Origin: Nomia melanderi
Lineage: Eukaryota; Arthropoda; Insecta; Hymenoptera; Halictidae
DNA length: 64,000 bases
Reading direction: 5' to 3'
Assembly: GCF_051020985.1 (NCBI RefSeq)
Contig: NC_135009.1
Coordinates: 15,198,606 to 15,262,605 of the forward strand
Made by a program: the position numbers and the translations under genes. How positions within the stretch are numbered: position 1 is the stretch's first letter; every line of letters starts with the position of its first letter. Of the stretch, positions 34,364 through 46,231 are shown piece after piece. Under the pieces are notes generated by a model. It did no database searches. It was not told the DNA's origin and worked only from the letters and a program-made list of their open reading frames with translations.

Positions 34364-35669
34364 CGTTCACACATTTATTCTCTCGAGATGTCTCAATGTG
34401 TCAACATGTATCCATAAAAATATTTTCATAAAAAAAGATTTACAAGTTTTCCGTTGCAAATCAAGCAGTTAAAAAAAAAATGTGCTCGATGAGAAATAAA
34501 TGTGTTTGTTGAAAACGTAGAAGGTCACGTACAAAGTAACATTTTGATTAACAGTAATATAAATTAAATGCTCACATACTTTTCACAATGTTCATTCATT
34601 CTGACGAAACTATTTACAAGCGAGAAAGTAATCACATTTTGTCAACATCAATATAGCACAGATGTTGACAATTAATCGCTACGTGTATAACCCAAGCTGC
34701 CAAGTTCAAACGCAATACCGAAGTTCAGGGAACCCAGAGTTCCGTGTAAAAGTCGTCCAACTACGATACGACACGTTACATTTATTTCTTCAATCAATAA
34801 GTATTGCAATTAAACGATACAATCACTGGTATCTGCATAACTGTATTTTGATTCCATCAATTTTTCAAAACCGTGTTCGTAAAACTGTATTATTACTTCA
34901 TTTTATCGATACCTACATACTCGCGTCGATTCATTTATGATTTCTAAATAATCCAAAATTCGAAAAACAGAATAAACGCCATACTGTTATACATTGTACA
35001 AACTAATGAAAAAAAGAAATTGCAGAAAAATTTCGTAATTACTTAATTAATGAAATACCGTTGAGCATTAATTACGCGAGTCCTACAATTAAAATAGTTT
35101 GTACAATTGCGAACAGATCAGTGCCGGTCATCGTGACCGAACGAATTTACTGATTGTTTATTGCGTGAACTGTCGAGGAAAGAACGAAATGAAAATGATT
35201 GTTTCTAACAGGTCCAAATTCTCTCTTTGATATTGTCAATCTATAGCGCAGTGTGTGTATAATGGTCAAGTAGAAGCGCGGACGGCGTAGCCAATGGCGA
35301 ACGCGGCGAGCGCGTAACGCGAAAAAGAGCGGCGGCGATTGGTCGAAATTCATACTGCGATGGAGGATGTCGAAAGGAGAGGGGGGAGAGTGAATGTGTG
35401 CTGGTCTGACCCGAACGCGGCTGCATCCCCGTGCCAGGCTAACAAGCAAGTAGTAACGCTAACGTTAGAATTTTGTCTTTTGTTTATCCTTTATGTTTCT
35501 TTCACCGGGAAAAAGCGGAGCCCGAGGAACGTGGTATTGCCGGGTCGGGTAGCTGGTGCTCGGGGATCGAGCAGATAGTACGGGCCAGCACCAGTCGCAC
35601 GGGCGAAATTTTTCGGTGTGGATCCAAGTAGTCGAAAGCGTATTCAGGCAGCCTTCAACGTAAACAAAA
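34364..35669. promoter_or_regulatory. Divergent promoter region, NYN ribonuclease / ZAD zinc-finger gene
   Basis: The two start codons face away from each other 1.3 kb apart. The left half is AT-rich. From about 35260 the sequence becomes GC- and CpG-rich and contains a CCAAT box at 35291-35295 and an inverted one (ATTGG) at 35338-35342. Initiation for the zinc-finger gene is likely in 35270-35650. No TATA box is evident in that part. Confidence 0.55.
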
Positions 35670-38600
35670 ATGGAGCTGGGGGAGGGAGAAGCGCAGATTT
35701 GTCGACTTTGCGGTCAATACGAGAGGATATACATCGATGTGTTCAGTGAAGACGGCGTTAAAAGGCTACTAGGCTTGAAGATTCACTCTCAAATCAACAT
35801 TCTGGTGAGTAGAACACAAGAGGTGTGTCATGGGGTCTTCAGGCCCAAGGTGCATTATTAAGGAGGGGGTTAGAAAAATGGCCGGGGGAGAAGAGTATGC
35901 GAAGAAAAAATCTTCTCTTTCCTTTGTTACCGCGAACTTTCCGCTATGAATTTTCCTTTATGTTTCCTTTTTTGTATTTTGATTAATGGTAATTCGTTTG
36001 TGCATTATGTATATTTAGTTTGAACAAGGGAGGACGAGAGGAATATTTTTCATTGTATTTTAACTTGATTGTAGATCTAGAGATGCATATATTTTTATAT
36101 ATTAATTCAACTGTAATACGAATTAAGCAGGGACCAGTTTCTTTCGTTGAAGTTGTTTTTTCCATTCTTGTGCTTTATATTTTTATATGTACGATAAGTT
36201 CATGAACATGTATAGTCAAGTTCCACCAATGTTTCATTCAGTTTTCGATTGTCGTAAAGATTAACAATGCTTCTGGATAAAGGTGAACATTGTAAGAGAA
36301 CTATACATCGGTAAAGTTAATGATACACTCGAAATTGCATGTCATATGATAACTATGTATCACAAGCAAAGTAGAAGTCTTTTACTATAAACAGAATTAT
36401 GTGTATAGATTTTAATGTTATATATTGGAAAGACTTGACTAATGTTATATTGTGCTATTGATATTTTAGCAAAACATCTTTCGTAATAAGTTTTTTAAGT
36501 GACATTTCATTGTAGCGTTAAATAATAAGTTTGGCACTATGCAATGTTAAAATGGGTACCAGATCATAGTCGACAATTTTCGTCAGTGGTATATGTACAG
36601 AGCGGTAGGGTACACAAGAGATTCTAAATTATTGGTTCTTACATGTGACTGTAAATAAGAATTAAGACATTTTGTAAAGTCAGTTGAAGATAGTACAGAA
36701 TTGGATTCTCCATTAAGGAATTAAAATCGTATACATTTAGTATTTAGGTATTTTGTTTGAATCACAGATAGATGAGAGGGATCCTCTGCCCAAGGCGATC
36801 TGTGTTCAGTGTCTGGGCAAGCTCGAATTCGTTTGCGACTTCCAAGAGGAGTGTCTTCGCACCCAACAAGTGTTACGCGATCGATACAATCTACCACCCT
36901 TAACAGAGATTGTAAGTTCGTATTCCATTTAATGCACAGCTCTACCGCTCATTTATGATGCCACCAGAGCATGCAGCTCATTTTTTTGTATTATTTCTAT
37001 TGAAATTTAAATTAAATGAAAAAGAAAAAGTCATCTGGTATATTGGTTGACAGAATCTTCAAGTGAATGTGTAATATAAAGAAATTGTTATTCTTCTTAA
37101 ATTCAATGATATAATCTACCGAATATGCGTTCTCAGTGAAACATATGTACCAAGAATACCAGATTAAACTTGTTCTTTTCTCGATACAATTAAAGTCAGT
37201 AATTTCTGGTACCCATTTCTATCTAGTATTTTAATTTATCTCTAGGCCGAAGTAAAGACTGAAGAAACAACTCCAAGCACATCAACAAACAATAACAACA
37301 ATGACATCGACAAAAATCTTAATCCTCCAGCCAAGGAAACTGTTAAAGAAGTAGCACAACGTGTTTCAAAAACGACCACAAAGACTCAGAGAAATTTACG
37401 AAGTCAACACCAAGTGAATAGTAATAACGATGCTGCGAAAGATCAGAACAATGCTCAAAGCACAACGGAGGATAACACAGACAATGTACAAACCGTTCAG
37501 AATTCTGAAACAACTTCCACGAGATGGCTCAGAAGGAGACAAAACACAGAAACAGCTTCCACAAATGAAATAACAACCGACACGCCAATCGCAAATAGGC
37601 TTAGAAGTCATGACAATACCGTCGCGGAGATAAGCGTTAGTCCACGCAGTAATTCCAGTGAGTCCAGTGGAAAACAGGATCCCAACACCATACAAATCCC
37701 AACGTCAGCGTTGAACAAGCTTCTCACCATCGTATCGAATTCACCGAACATCGAAGTTTCCGCAAAGGAATCCAGAAACCAGAGCAATGACATGGAAGAC
37801 ATCAGTTTCACGGTAGAATTATGTAAAAAGGAAAGCGACGACGTGGCCACTGTTCGAGCCAGAGTGTTCCCGGACCAAGGTTCGTGTTTAGTGGATGAAT
37901 CTATCGTCGGTCTTCTGCAGAATCAAAGTTGCGTAGAAGTAAATAGCATAATAAACACTATTATCAACAGCAGCCTAAAGAACAATTCAACGAAGTCGAA
38001 AGACTCGGCTGAATTCGAACAAAAATGGCAGGCTTCTCAGAACCCGGAGGAACTGTTCAAGATCGACGGAGAGGAGATCCGCGTGGACGACAACGTCGAG
38101 CACATTGTCACGGATAATCAGAATGGCTATTCGTGTAAGCTGTGTTGCAAATTCTACGAGCGAAAGGACAAATGTATGGTTCACGTGAAGACGCATCTCG
38201 GTATCAAGCAGTACACTTGTATTCTATGTAACGCCAAATTCGTATGTAAATCCGACGTGATGAAGCACATACGGTGCTCGCACACCAACCCGAGACCGAT
38301 ACAGTGTCCGAAGTGTCCGAAGAGGTTCAAGTCGAAATTCTACTTGATGGAGCACGACAACGTGCACAAAGGCGTCAGACCGTACTCCTGCACGGACTGC
38401 GGCCAGAGCTACCATCACAAAGTGTCGCTGCAGATTCACATGAAGTCGCATCTGCCGCCGCAGAACCTGGCCTGCGAGTATTGCGGCAAAGTGTTCCCGT
38501 ACCGCACGAGACTGTTGAGTCACATCGCCAGCGTCCATCTGAAGAATCGTCGGAACTTCAGGTGTCGGTTCTGCTACAATCTCTACTCGAGCCTCTCGGT

Positions 38601-39036
38601 TCTGAACGAACACATCAAGACACGTCACGCGACCACGTACACCTGCGAGGTGTGCAGCAAGACGTTTAAGGTCGCGTCCAAGTACAAGGCTCACGTGCTG
38701 CAGCATACTAATCCGAAGCCTTTTGTGTGCAACATTTGCAACAACAGATACGCGTCTAAAGCATTCCTGAACGAGCATCTGCTGAAGCACGAGGGTCTGA
38801 GGAAACACATCTGCCAAAAGTGCGGCGCGAGGTTCGCCCAGGCTAGTCACTTGGCCGCCCACCGACACGTGCACGGCGAGAAGAAGCACGCCTGTCCGGA
38901 GTGCGGACGGAAGTTCAACAGACGCGACAATATGAAGGTACACAGAAAAAGACATTTCGAGGACAAAAAGACTGGTATTATTAAACAGCAGAATGCTGGC
39001 TCGGACGTGACTTCCAACGTGTCCAACGAAAAGTAA
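35670..39036 (+). CDS. ZAD C2H2 zinc-finger protein, product A (proximal 3' module)
   Basis: Probable nuclear transcription factor of the insect ZAD class. Exons 35670-35804, 36768-36911 and 37246-39036 give 689 aa. The ZAD dimerisation domain is split by intron 1: the first CxxC (ICRLCGQYERIYIDVF) is in exon 1 and the second (AICVQCLGKLEFVCDF) in exon 2. A Ser/Thr/Asn-rich linker follows. From about residue 389 there are ten C2H2 fingers without interruption, beginning YSCKLCCKFYERKDK and ending CPECGRKFNRRDNMKVHRKR. The whole finger array is in one exon. Exon 1 ends in phase 0 at GTGAGT and could also join the second module at 42366. The DNA target cannot be read from sequence. Confidence 0.92.
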
Positions 39037-42000
39037 CGGCTCCGGCGTAGCTCCGATATTTTTGTAAAGGTAACTTAATTCGCCGACGAGTTAAGAGCTA
39101 CGAGCAGAGAGAACGTTTAGAGTCTACAACATTACTTGATAAAGCGTTCTTCGTGTACAGTGACGGACAGAAGTATTTGAGCAGTAAGAAGCTATTTCTT
39201 CTTCGAAATTTCACTCTCTTACAAACTTGCTATCGCATAATATCCTCTCATCTGCATCCTAATCGACACTTAATGAATTAAACTCCATGTTAAACACATT
39301 TGACAATTGAAAATGTTTCTAGACTCGTTGACTGTGTGTAAATACTGTTGTCTCTCACTGCAAAAAGTTATACTTGCGAAAGGAACTGATCTTAAGATAA
39401 ACTGAAGACCAGATTCCTCTTCGATCATGAGAAACAGTGATATTTTGGATTCTCATTAGGCCTAGAGTACGCAAGGGTTCATTTCAACTTTCATTTTCAA
39501 TGAGAATGTTATTTTTAAGTATATAATTACCGTACCGCAATTATGACAACAGTAATCAGTCAAGTCACTTTCACTCTTGTCATTCATATTATACTTTTTG
39601 GTGCATTAGTTTTCGTTCTTTATTTTCTTTTTTCTTTTTTTCTTTTTTTTTGTATATAATGTAGTAAGTGTGCATTTAAGAAAGTACTGAGATCTTTTTA
39701 AGTATTCTTTCCATTTACATATACTACGCCATAAGATTATCGCACGTAAACGCCACCAATTAAATTCCACGAAAATTGCAATGAAGAGGCAGACGAATGG
39801 ACGACGAGTCGATAAATTCCTATGACGAAGCGACGCGATGTATCACATTCTTCCTGTCGAATTCTTTTCAAAAGACAATTTCGCATGCTGAATCGTACGG
39901 AGAGAAACTTCGCAGAAATACCAATCGAATCCACCGACGATAAGGGAAGCCAAAGAATATAATTGGGTGCAATACGACACTGACGAGAAAATTTTTGTAC
40001 GTTCACCGCACAGTTAGCTCCCTAAGATAGCTTGACTCTTGAAAAATTGTGAATACGGCACGAATAGGGCTTCCAAAGTCAAGTACCTCGACTAACAGGG
40101 GGTATAAAACGAAAAGAAAAGAAAAAAAAAACATATTTTCTATCTATTTTTACACAGCTGTTTTTAAAAGAACTGGAAAACTTTTACACGATACGTGTGC
40201 AAGATGTATTTTACTCTATTTTCGATTATATTTTACATATAAGACTATTGTATGCGCATAACTGTTTGTCAAGTTTGAGAAGGACCCTGCAGCGAAGGAG
40301 CATTGATAGCCCTGAGACGTACACAGTCTACGGTTGCAGTGTTCTTCTCAAGCTAGTCAGTCTACGCATGCATGAGGATCCAGTGAGAATGATTGTTCGA
40401 ACCATGGGATACGTCTCCAAGTGAAATATTCTGAAAAAATGTCCTTAATGGAAAGCGTAATGGGTTCAACAGTGTTCACTGGACCCTGTATGAAAAGTAA
40501 CGGAGATTTCAATGTGAAAATAGCGTCCATCATCGATCATGCTATGAAAAACTTCTTGTATGTGATCTGCGGAGAGGAGGGAAAGATGAGAACTGTATGT
40601 AAGTGCCTTGAGGGACTCGATATATTTTGTTCTAGCGTTGCGTAGACGTTGACACGGGGATAATACCGTCGATAAGAATTCTTCGTATGCATTGTTCTTC
40701 CTAAGGAAAGAAGGAAAATGTGAATTTCAGTCGGTTACCTTTTTGAAAGTAGATTTTCTCTCGGCCTTAAGGAACCGTCGAGTTCAAGCCTTAATGTAAC
40801 CGTTGCATGTTTCGCATGGACAATTGGTCCGTTATTCGTCGGCAACGTTTTGATATTAACGAGATGTATTAAAGGAGCGACGAGAGAACTGTTCGTGCAG
40901 CATTTATCTCGAGCCGTCATCCACGCGCACGCTGCTGCTGCTCGGAATTGCAAGTTCACCTCGGTTCTCGTGTTTCTCGTTTTCCATGATAAGAATAAAT
41001 TCTCAGAATCACGGTGAACTTGCAGTCGAGCCAGGAGTATAAACGCGAGACACATATCTTTTTCTACAAACTAATCGAGATCCGAGCGCAAAGAATTTTT
41101 CTACGACCACTAGAAAAGAAAAATGGAACGTTCACTGTGAGAACTACGTTAATTAATATCACGCGAATGATATTACATCTAATATTATTATATACATTTT
41201 CCTCAAGTAGCGATGTAAGCAATAACTCCTATTTTCTACGAGGCGTTTGTTAATCCGAAACTATTTTTCCATCTAGGAGATAATGTACTTGTCAATAGCG
41301 TTACACTCTCTTACGTATAAATATAGTTGTTAATATGTCACTGATTTAGGGTAACGCCCAGTAAACAAACAAACAAACAAACAACAACAACAACAACAAG
41401 GAAAATCAGAAAAACGTAATAAAAAGCGTATAATAATTTCTCGACAATAAAGAAGAATTTGTTTAACGATTTCACGACTCTTCTCAATAAAGGTACAATA
41501 TTTTTGGGATCATTCGCTTTCATTTCTATTTTTTCTTCGGTGTCGCGTGCTCGTTCAACGTAAACAATAATAATACAATAATATATTACTATTATTATTA
41601 TTATTACAAATTATACGAAATTCCTCCATGGGATTTTTAACACTAGGTTTACGGGCATTTATACACTTCATTCTATTCCTAAAAGAATTGATGATTATTT
41701 AGATTGTGGAAACTGGAGATTTGATAGGTAATTGGGTTACATGTCTGAATTCTTCATTTCTAAATTCTTCTATCGACACGGTGGAAATGTTGGCCCTCGA
41801 AGATGAGAATGAAACTCTTCTCGAGTGGATTACTATAGTTTCAGGAGTATTACAGTAATACTATATAGAAATCATATTTGCCAATGCTGAGACGAATGCT
41901 AATGCTAACCCTTTGCACTCGAGGGGCGCCTTAAGCCACCTGATTCGACGCAGCGAACTTACAAAATTTTCAATTCAATATTAATCCTTGTATAATGCAT

Positions 42001-45000
42001 CAGCACATAAAACATCGAAGTAAAATAGTTCTGTCTCTTAATTTATAGAAGATAATCAATTGCAGTAACACTAGGTTTACGGGCATTTATACACTTCATT
42101 CTATTCCTAAAAGAATTGATGATTATTTAGATTGTGGAAACTGGAGATTCGATAGTAGCTAATTGGGGTACATGTCAGTGTGATTCAATCAAAATTGGCG
42201 TGAACATTCACAAAATAATATTTCTAAAATCCAAATCAACCTAGCGTTAAACTGAAGATAAGACTATGCACTTTTTAATCTGTTAATCGAATTTCTCGCC
42301 AGCGTCGCGTTTTCGTTAGGTATGTCAGCGCCCCGGACACCGAAACGTTTATTTCTCTTTTCCAGATAGAAGAGAACGATGGATTGCCGCAAGTCGTTTG
42401 CCTGCGATGCATGGGCGCGTTGGAGTTCCTCTGCGACTTCTACGACCGTTGTCAGCTCACCCAAATGAAACTCACCGAGGAGGCAGTAAGCTATAACGAT
42501 ACGTTTGTCTGACCAAAATCTCCGCCACGTCTGCATTCACTTGCAGTAGTATGTCGCGGCATTAACGCATTCGGGACGACCACGAAATTTCCTGTCGCTA
42601 ACTACCGCTCAGTTGTAACATTCTCTAATGTTTATAATTCTTTTTTTTCATAACACCGAGTCAATAATGAGTCGAGTTGTTTATGAATATTTTATCTTTT
42701 TAATTAAGTTTCTATAAAATACTTCGCGTCGTGAAATTCTCTAGACTATGTTCAATTAACCCTCTATAAGCCGAATTTCTGTTCACGATTAGAAGAAAAT
42801 CTATGCAGTACAAAATTAATAAATATCCACATATGAATACGAATTAACAATGTATTCAATATTTTCAATAATTTCATCAAACGAATATATTTTATAAATT
42901 TCACGTTACAATGACGTTAAACTTTCACGCCTGAGCGTATCAAAGTTCAAGTTAACTGATTACTTAATTTTATTCACCACCTTGTGTGCAGAATGAAATA
43001 AGTCAACAAAAAATTTCAATAAAAAACGAACGATATTCTTCGGTTGGAGAACCAAATTTCACTTAACGCAATGAATGACGTACGGTGATTAGCGTTTAAA
43101 ACATGTTTTTATATTTAACAGAAGAAAAACTCGGAGAAGGGATTCGACAGCGAAAACGATGCGGAGTCGAACAAAGAGAATGCTTTGCCGATCGAGGCGA
43201 AACGAAAAACGAAAGCACTGCCGCCTGATAGCCCGAAATACGCTAAGGATTCCACGAGCGAGAGTCCCTCGGGACGCGCGGTTCTACAGGAGAACGCTTT
43301 AGACAGTAAGAAGCAGAAGTCAGGCGATGCGAGCGTCCAGGAGCAAAGATCGAAGAATAAGGAGACGAACAACGCGAAGCCCGGTAAACCGATGACTGAA
43401 AAGGATGTGTCGAACCAACTGAATCGCGCCAGTTCAGAAACTTTGAATAACTACATCATTTCAATAAAGGACAGCAACGTGCAGCTGGTGAAGCGAAGGG
43501 GGCGCAAAAGGGGTAGGAAGAGCAAACTGGAGAAGCTAAGAGAAGCCGGGCTGCTGCTGAACGTGAAAAGAGAGCAGCAGAAAGACTCGCACGAGACGAG
43601 AGGCGACGGCAGGCAGCGCAAGAGGCAATGCCTGCGCGCGATCTGCACGGACAATCGGTCCAACTTGACTAACGGCAAAACTCTGTCCAAGTCGCAACTC
43701 GAGCCGACAGAAAATAAGCTAGCGTATTCCAGTAGACATGCCAAAACTAATGTAAATAATGTAACCGACATGGAGGACGTGAAGGGGATTGACAGAAGCC
43801 CTGAGAAAACGGATAAGCCACCGGAAGGGAAAGAGGAGAAGATTGTAAAGGGCAAAGCGATATCGGTGATCGTGAAGCAGGAGAAAGTAGAGAGCGAAGC
43901 GTCCCAGGAATCTGGAAAAGCGAATCAGCTGGTTTGGATTCCGAATGAGATACTCGCACGGGGACGAGATCTGATGCTGGATCGGGATCAGGAAATCGAA
44001 CAGGACACGAGTTTGAGTCATTTAGAGGATGATACTGTGAATTCTGATGATACTGATGATAAGCAACCGGGAACGCCTGCTGAAACTCGTGGAACTGTTA
44101 TAAGATCCTCACAGACTGAGGTTGTTGATTCAGAGGAGAGTAGGAAAAACCTTGAGGTAGTCATTAAGTCGGATTTGAATGATGTGAAGAGCGATACGGA
44201 ATGCGAATTTCCGGTGTCTAAGCGACTCGGTAAGAGTGGTAATTTTGATGGCAACAAGAGCAGGGACCGTTCGTTTGGTAAAATCTCGGATTTGATAAGC
44301 GACGAACAGAAGGAGACGATTGAGACTTATTATACTATTGATATGTCGATTGTGAATTCAGAGGAGGTACAGAAGAATATAACGGTGGTTGATAAGAAGA
44401 ACATGCGCTGTAATATCTGTGGCAGTCTCTATCTTCGGATGGACAAGTGTCAGGTAATTTGTGGCTGTGATTGTGATTATTGAAAGAGGAGTCTTAACAC
44501 TAGGTTAAGCATTTATTGTACACTTGATTCTATTATTCTTAAAAGAATTGATGCTCGTTTATTTAGATTGTGGAAACTGGAGATTTGATAGTAGGTAATT
44601 GGGGTACATTTCAACATTTACAAAATAATATTTCTAAAATCCAATATGTGTCAATTTCACGTGTTCCATAAACTTAGTGTTAACGATGATAATTGTTTTT
44701 ACAGGTGCACGTCTGGGGCCATTTGCAAATGAAGCCGTACCAATGTAAAGCCTGTGATTTTGCTACGGTAACTGTTAGCAATGTTCGTTGCCATATTAGG
44801 AAGAGCCATTTGAAGATCAAACCGTTCGCTTGTAATCTGTGCGAGAAAAAGTATGTCACTGCCGTTTTATTAGAAGAGCATATGAATACTCACACAGGTG
44901 CCCGTCCATTTAAATGTAAGCTTTGTGATTTCGCGAGCTCGAGCCGACAGGTGTTAAGTTATCACAGCGCTACACATAAGCCAGTGAAGGTAACATATAT

Positions 45001-46231
45001 AAAACTATAGTGTATTTATCAGTTAACCCTTTGCACTTGAGAGGTGACTCTCAGTCACCACTTGATTTGATACAGCATATAAAATTGAATAGTTGGTATT
45101 TTAAAACTTTAGAGTGCAAAGGGTTAATATTCATATTCTGTAATGTGTCCTATTCATCTTTTAATCAAATTTTGTAGGATATCAGCTGCAAAACGTGTGG
45201 TAAAGAGTTCTATTCAAGAGGCAAATTACGTGCTCACATGATTATTCATAACAAAGATAAAGTTGTCATGTGTAAGTTGTGTTCTGCCTACCTGTCTAAT
45301 GCAGAGGCACTGGAAACCCATCACAAAAATCTTCATACTCAGGATTACGTATGCAATATATGTGGCAAGCGAGTCAAGTCGAAGAAAGCCTTGCACAATC
45401 ATCAGAATGTAAGCTGTATTCTATTGAACCATCAATGCAACAACATTTAGGCTTCATTGTTTGTCAATACGTTTTATATAAAACGAACATTCACATTACA
45501 GGTTCATTCTGCCGCAAAATATAAGTGTACCCTTTGCCCAAACGTGTATAAGAGCAGCCAGATATTAAAGGAACATCTGTTAAAACATGAGGGTATTAGA
45601 AAGTACAAGTGCGGCGTCTGTGAGAAGGCATTTGGACAACAGTCTCACTTGGCAGCTCATATGGCGGTGCATAGTAAAATTAGGTACGTCCAATTTAATT
45701 AATAAAAACTGTGACAAAGGCGACTGTCATTGCATCCCTCAATTTGATTATTTTAATAACATTTCTCATAGATTTCATTGTCCTGGATGCAACAAAGCCT
45801 TCAATCGGCACGACAACATGAAGATCCATACCAAACGGTGTAAACCGTTCCTCGAGAATCCAGAGCTAAAGGATCTTTTAGTTAAGAAAGAAAGGACTTC
45901 GTCAGTGAGTAAACTAACAGAGTTAAGTGACGACGTGGCTAGCAGGGACTCGTTGAACTTCGAGTCTTTCGCCGAGAAGCAGGCCGAGCAATCATCAATA
46001 AAGACTGTAGACGATAAAGAAAAGACTGCGATGAAGTTGGGATTGAATATCTCTTGTATCAAATCGTCGGATAAGACATGGACACGCGACGACGTGTTCA
46101 AAGAGATGGGAGAGATAACGGAACCCCACGAGATCAGTGTCATTGAAATTACCGACGTCAACGATAAAGTAGTTTCGAAGAACGACAATCTAATGGTCCT
46201 CGAGAACGTGCTGGGACCGGAAAGTTTTTAA
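35670..46231 (+). CDS. ZAD C2H2 zinc-finger protein, product B (distal 3' module, exon 1 inferred shared)
   Basis: Second 3' module: exons 42366-42485, 43122-44453, 44705-44989, 45178-45408, 45502-45683 and 45772-46231, all in phase. Its first exon (IEENDGLPQVVCLRCMGALE) is the second half of a ZAD domain and a paralogue of exon 2 of product A. It has no methionine start and no first-half ZAD exon of its own in 39037-42365. Joining exon 1 (35670-35804, phase 0) gives a 914-aa ZAD protein with a long lysine/acidic linker and ten fingers. Finger 1 is split by an intron after MDKC, and finger 7 is also split. The last finger ends HDNMKIHTKRC, so its fourth ligand would be Cys. The C-terminal tail is acidic. 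AATAAA at 47085-47090 is a likely polyA site. The joining to exon 1 is inference; the module itself is clear. Confidence 0.75.
41362..41399. repeat. (CAAA)n/(CAA)n microsatellite
   Basis: Four to five CAAA units pass directly into seven CAA units. Confidence 0.9.
41637..42250. repeat. Cluster of three inverted-repeat elements (families C, A, C)
   Basis: A family C left half starts at 41637 (TTAACACTAGGTTTACGG) and lacks its right end. A family A left end follows at about 41905 (TAACCCTTTGCACTCGAG), also without a clear right end. A full family C copy then spans 42066-42250, ending ACCTAGCGTTAA. The 41637 and 42066 copies are nearly identical over their first 120 bases. Nested insertion or local rearrangement is likely. 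Confidence 0.75.
44494..44683. repeat. TTAA-bounded inverted-repeat element, family C
   Basis: Starts TTAACACTAGGTTAAGC and ends AAACTTAGTGTTAA. It fills most of the intron 44454-44704 that interrupts finger 1 of the distal zinc-finger module. Confidence 0.85.
45023..45127. repeat. TTAA-bounded inverted-repeat element, family A (short)
   Basis: 105 bp, starting TTAACCCTTTGCACTTGAG and ending AGAGTGCAAAGGGTTAA, inside the intron 44990-45177 of the distal zinc-finger module. Confidence 0.88.

Larger units (their letters stand above)
39037..42365. other. 3' UTR of product A and spacer before the distal zinc-finger module
   Basis: Contains no exon I can support. The left part should be the 3' UTR of product A. 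The right part carries CAAA/CAA microsatellites (41362-41399), TTA runs near 41585 and three inverted-repeat elements at 41637-42250. For product B this whole stretch would be intron. Confidence 0.6.

Noticed and set aside
38224..38955. 243-codon minus-strand open frame
   Set aside because: It lies antisense to the zinc-finger array of product A; the plus strand is clearly coding, so this is a shadow.
40185..40260. TGT-GCA-AGA-TGT (C-A-R-C) as a possible ZAD first half
   Set aside because: The surrounding residues are hydrophobic and AT-derived and do not resemble exon 1 of the ZAD gene.
40421..40645. 74-codon plus-strand frame between the zinc-finger modules
   Set aside because: Considered as a possible alternative first ZAD exon for module B, but it lacks the C-x2-C ZAD pattern and a phase-0 donor.
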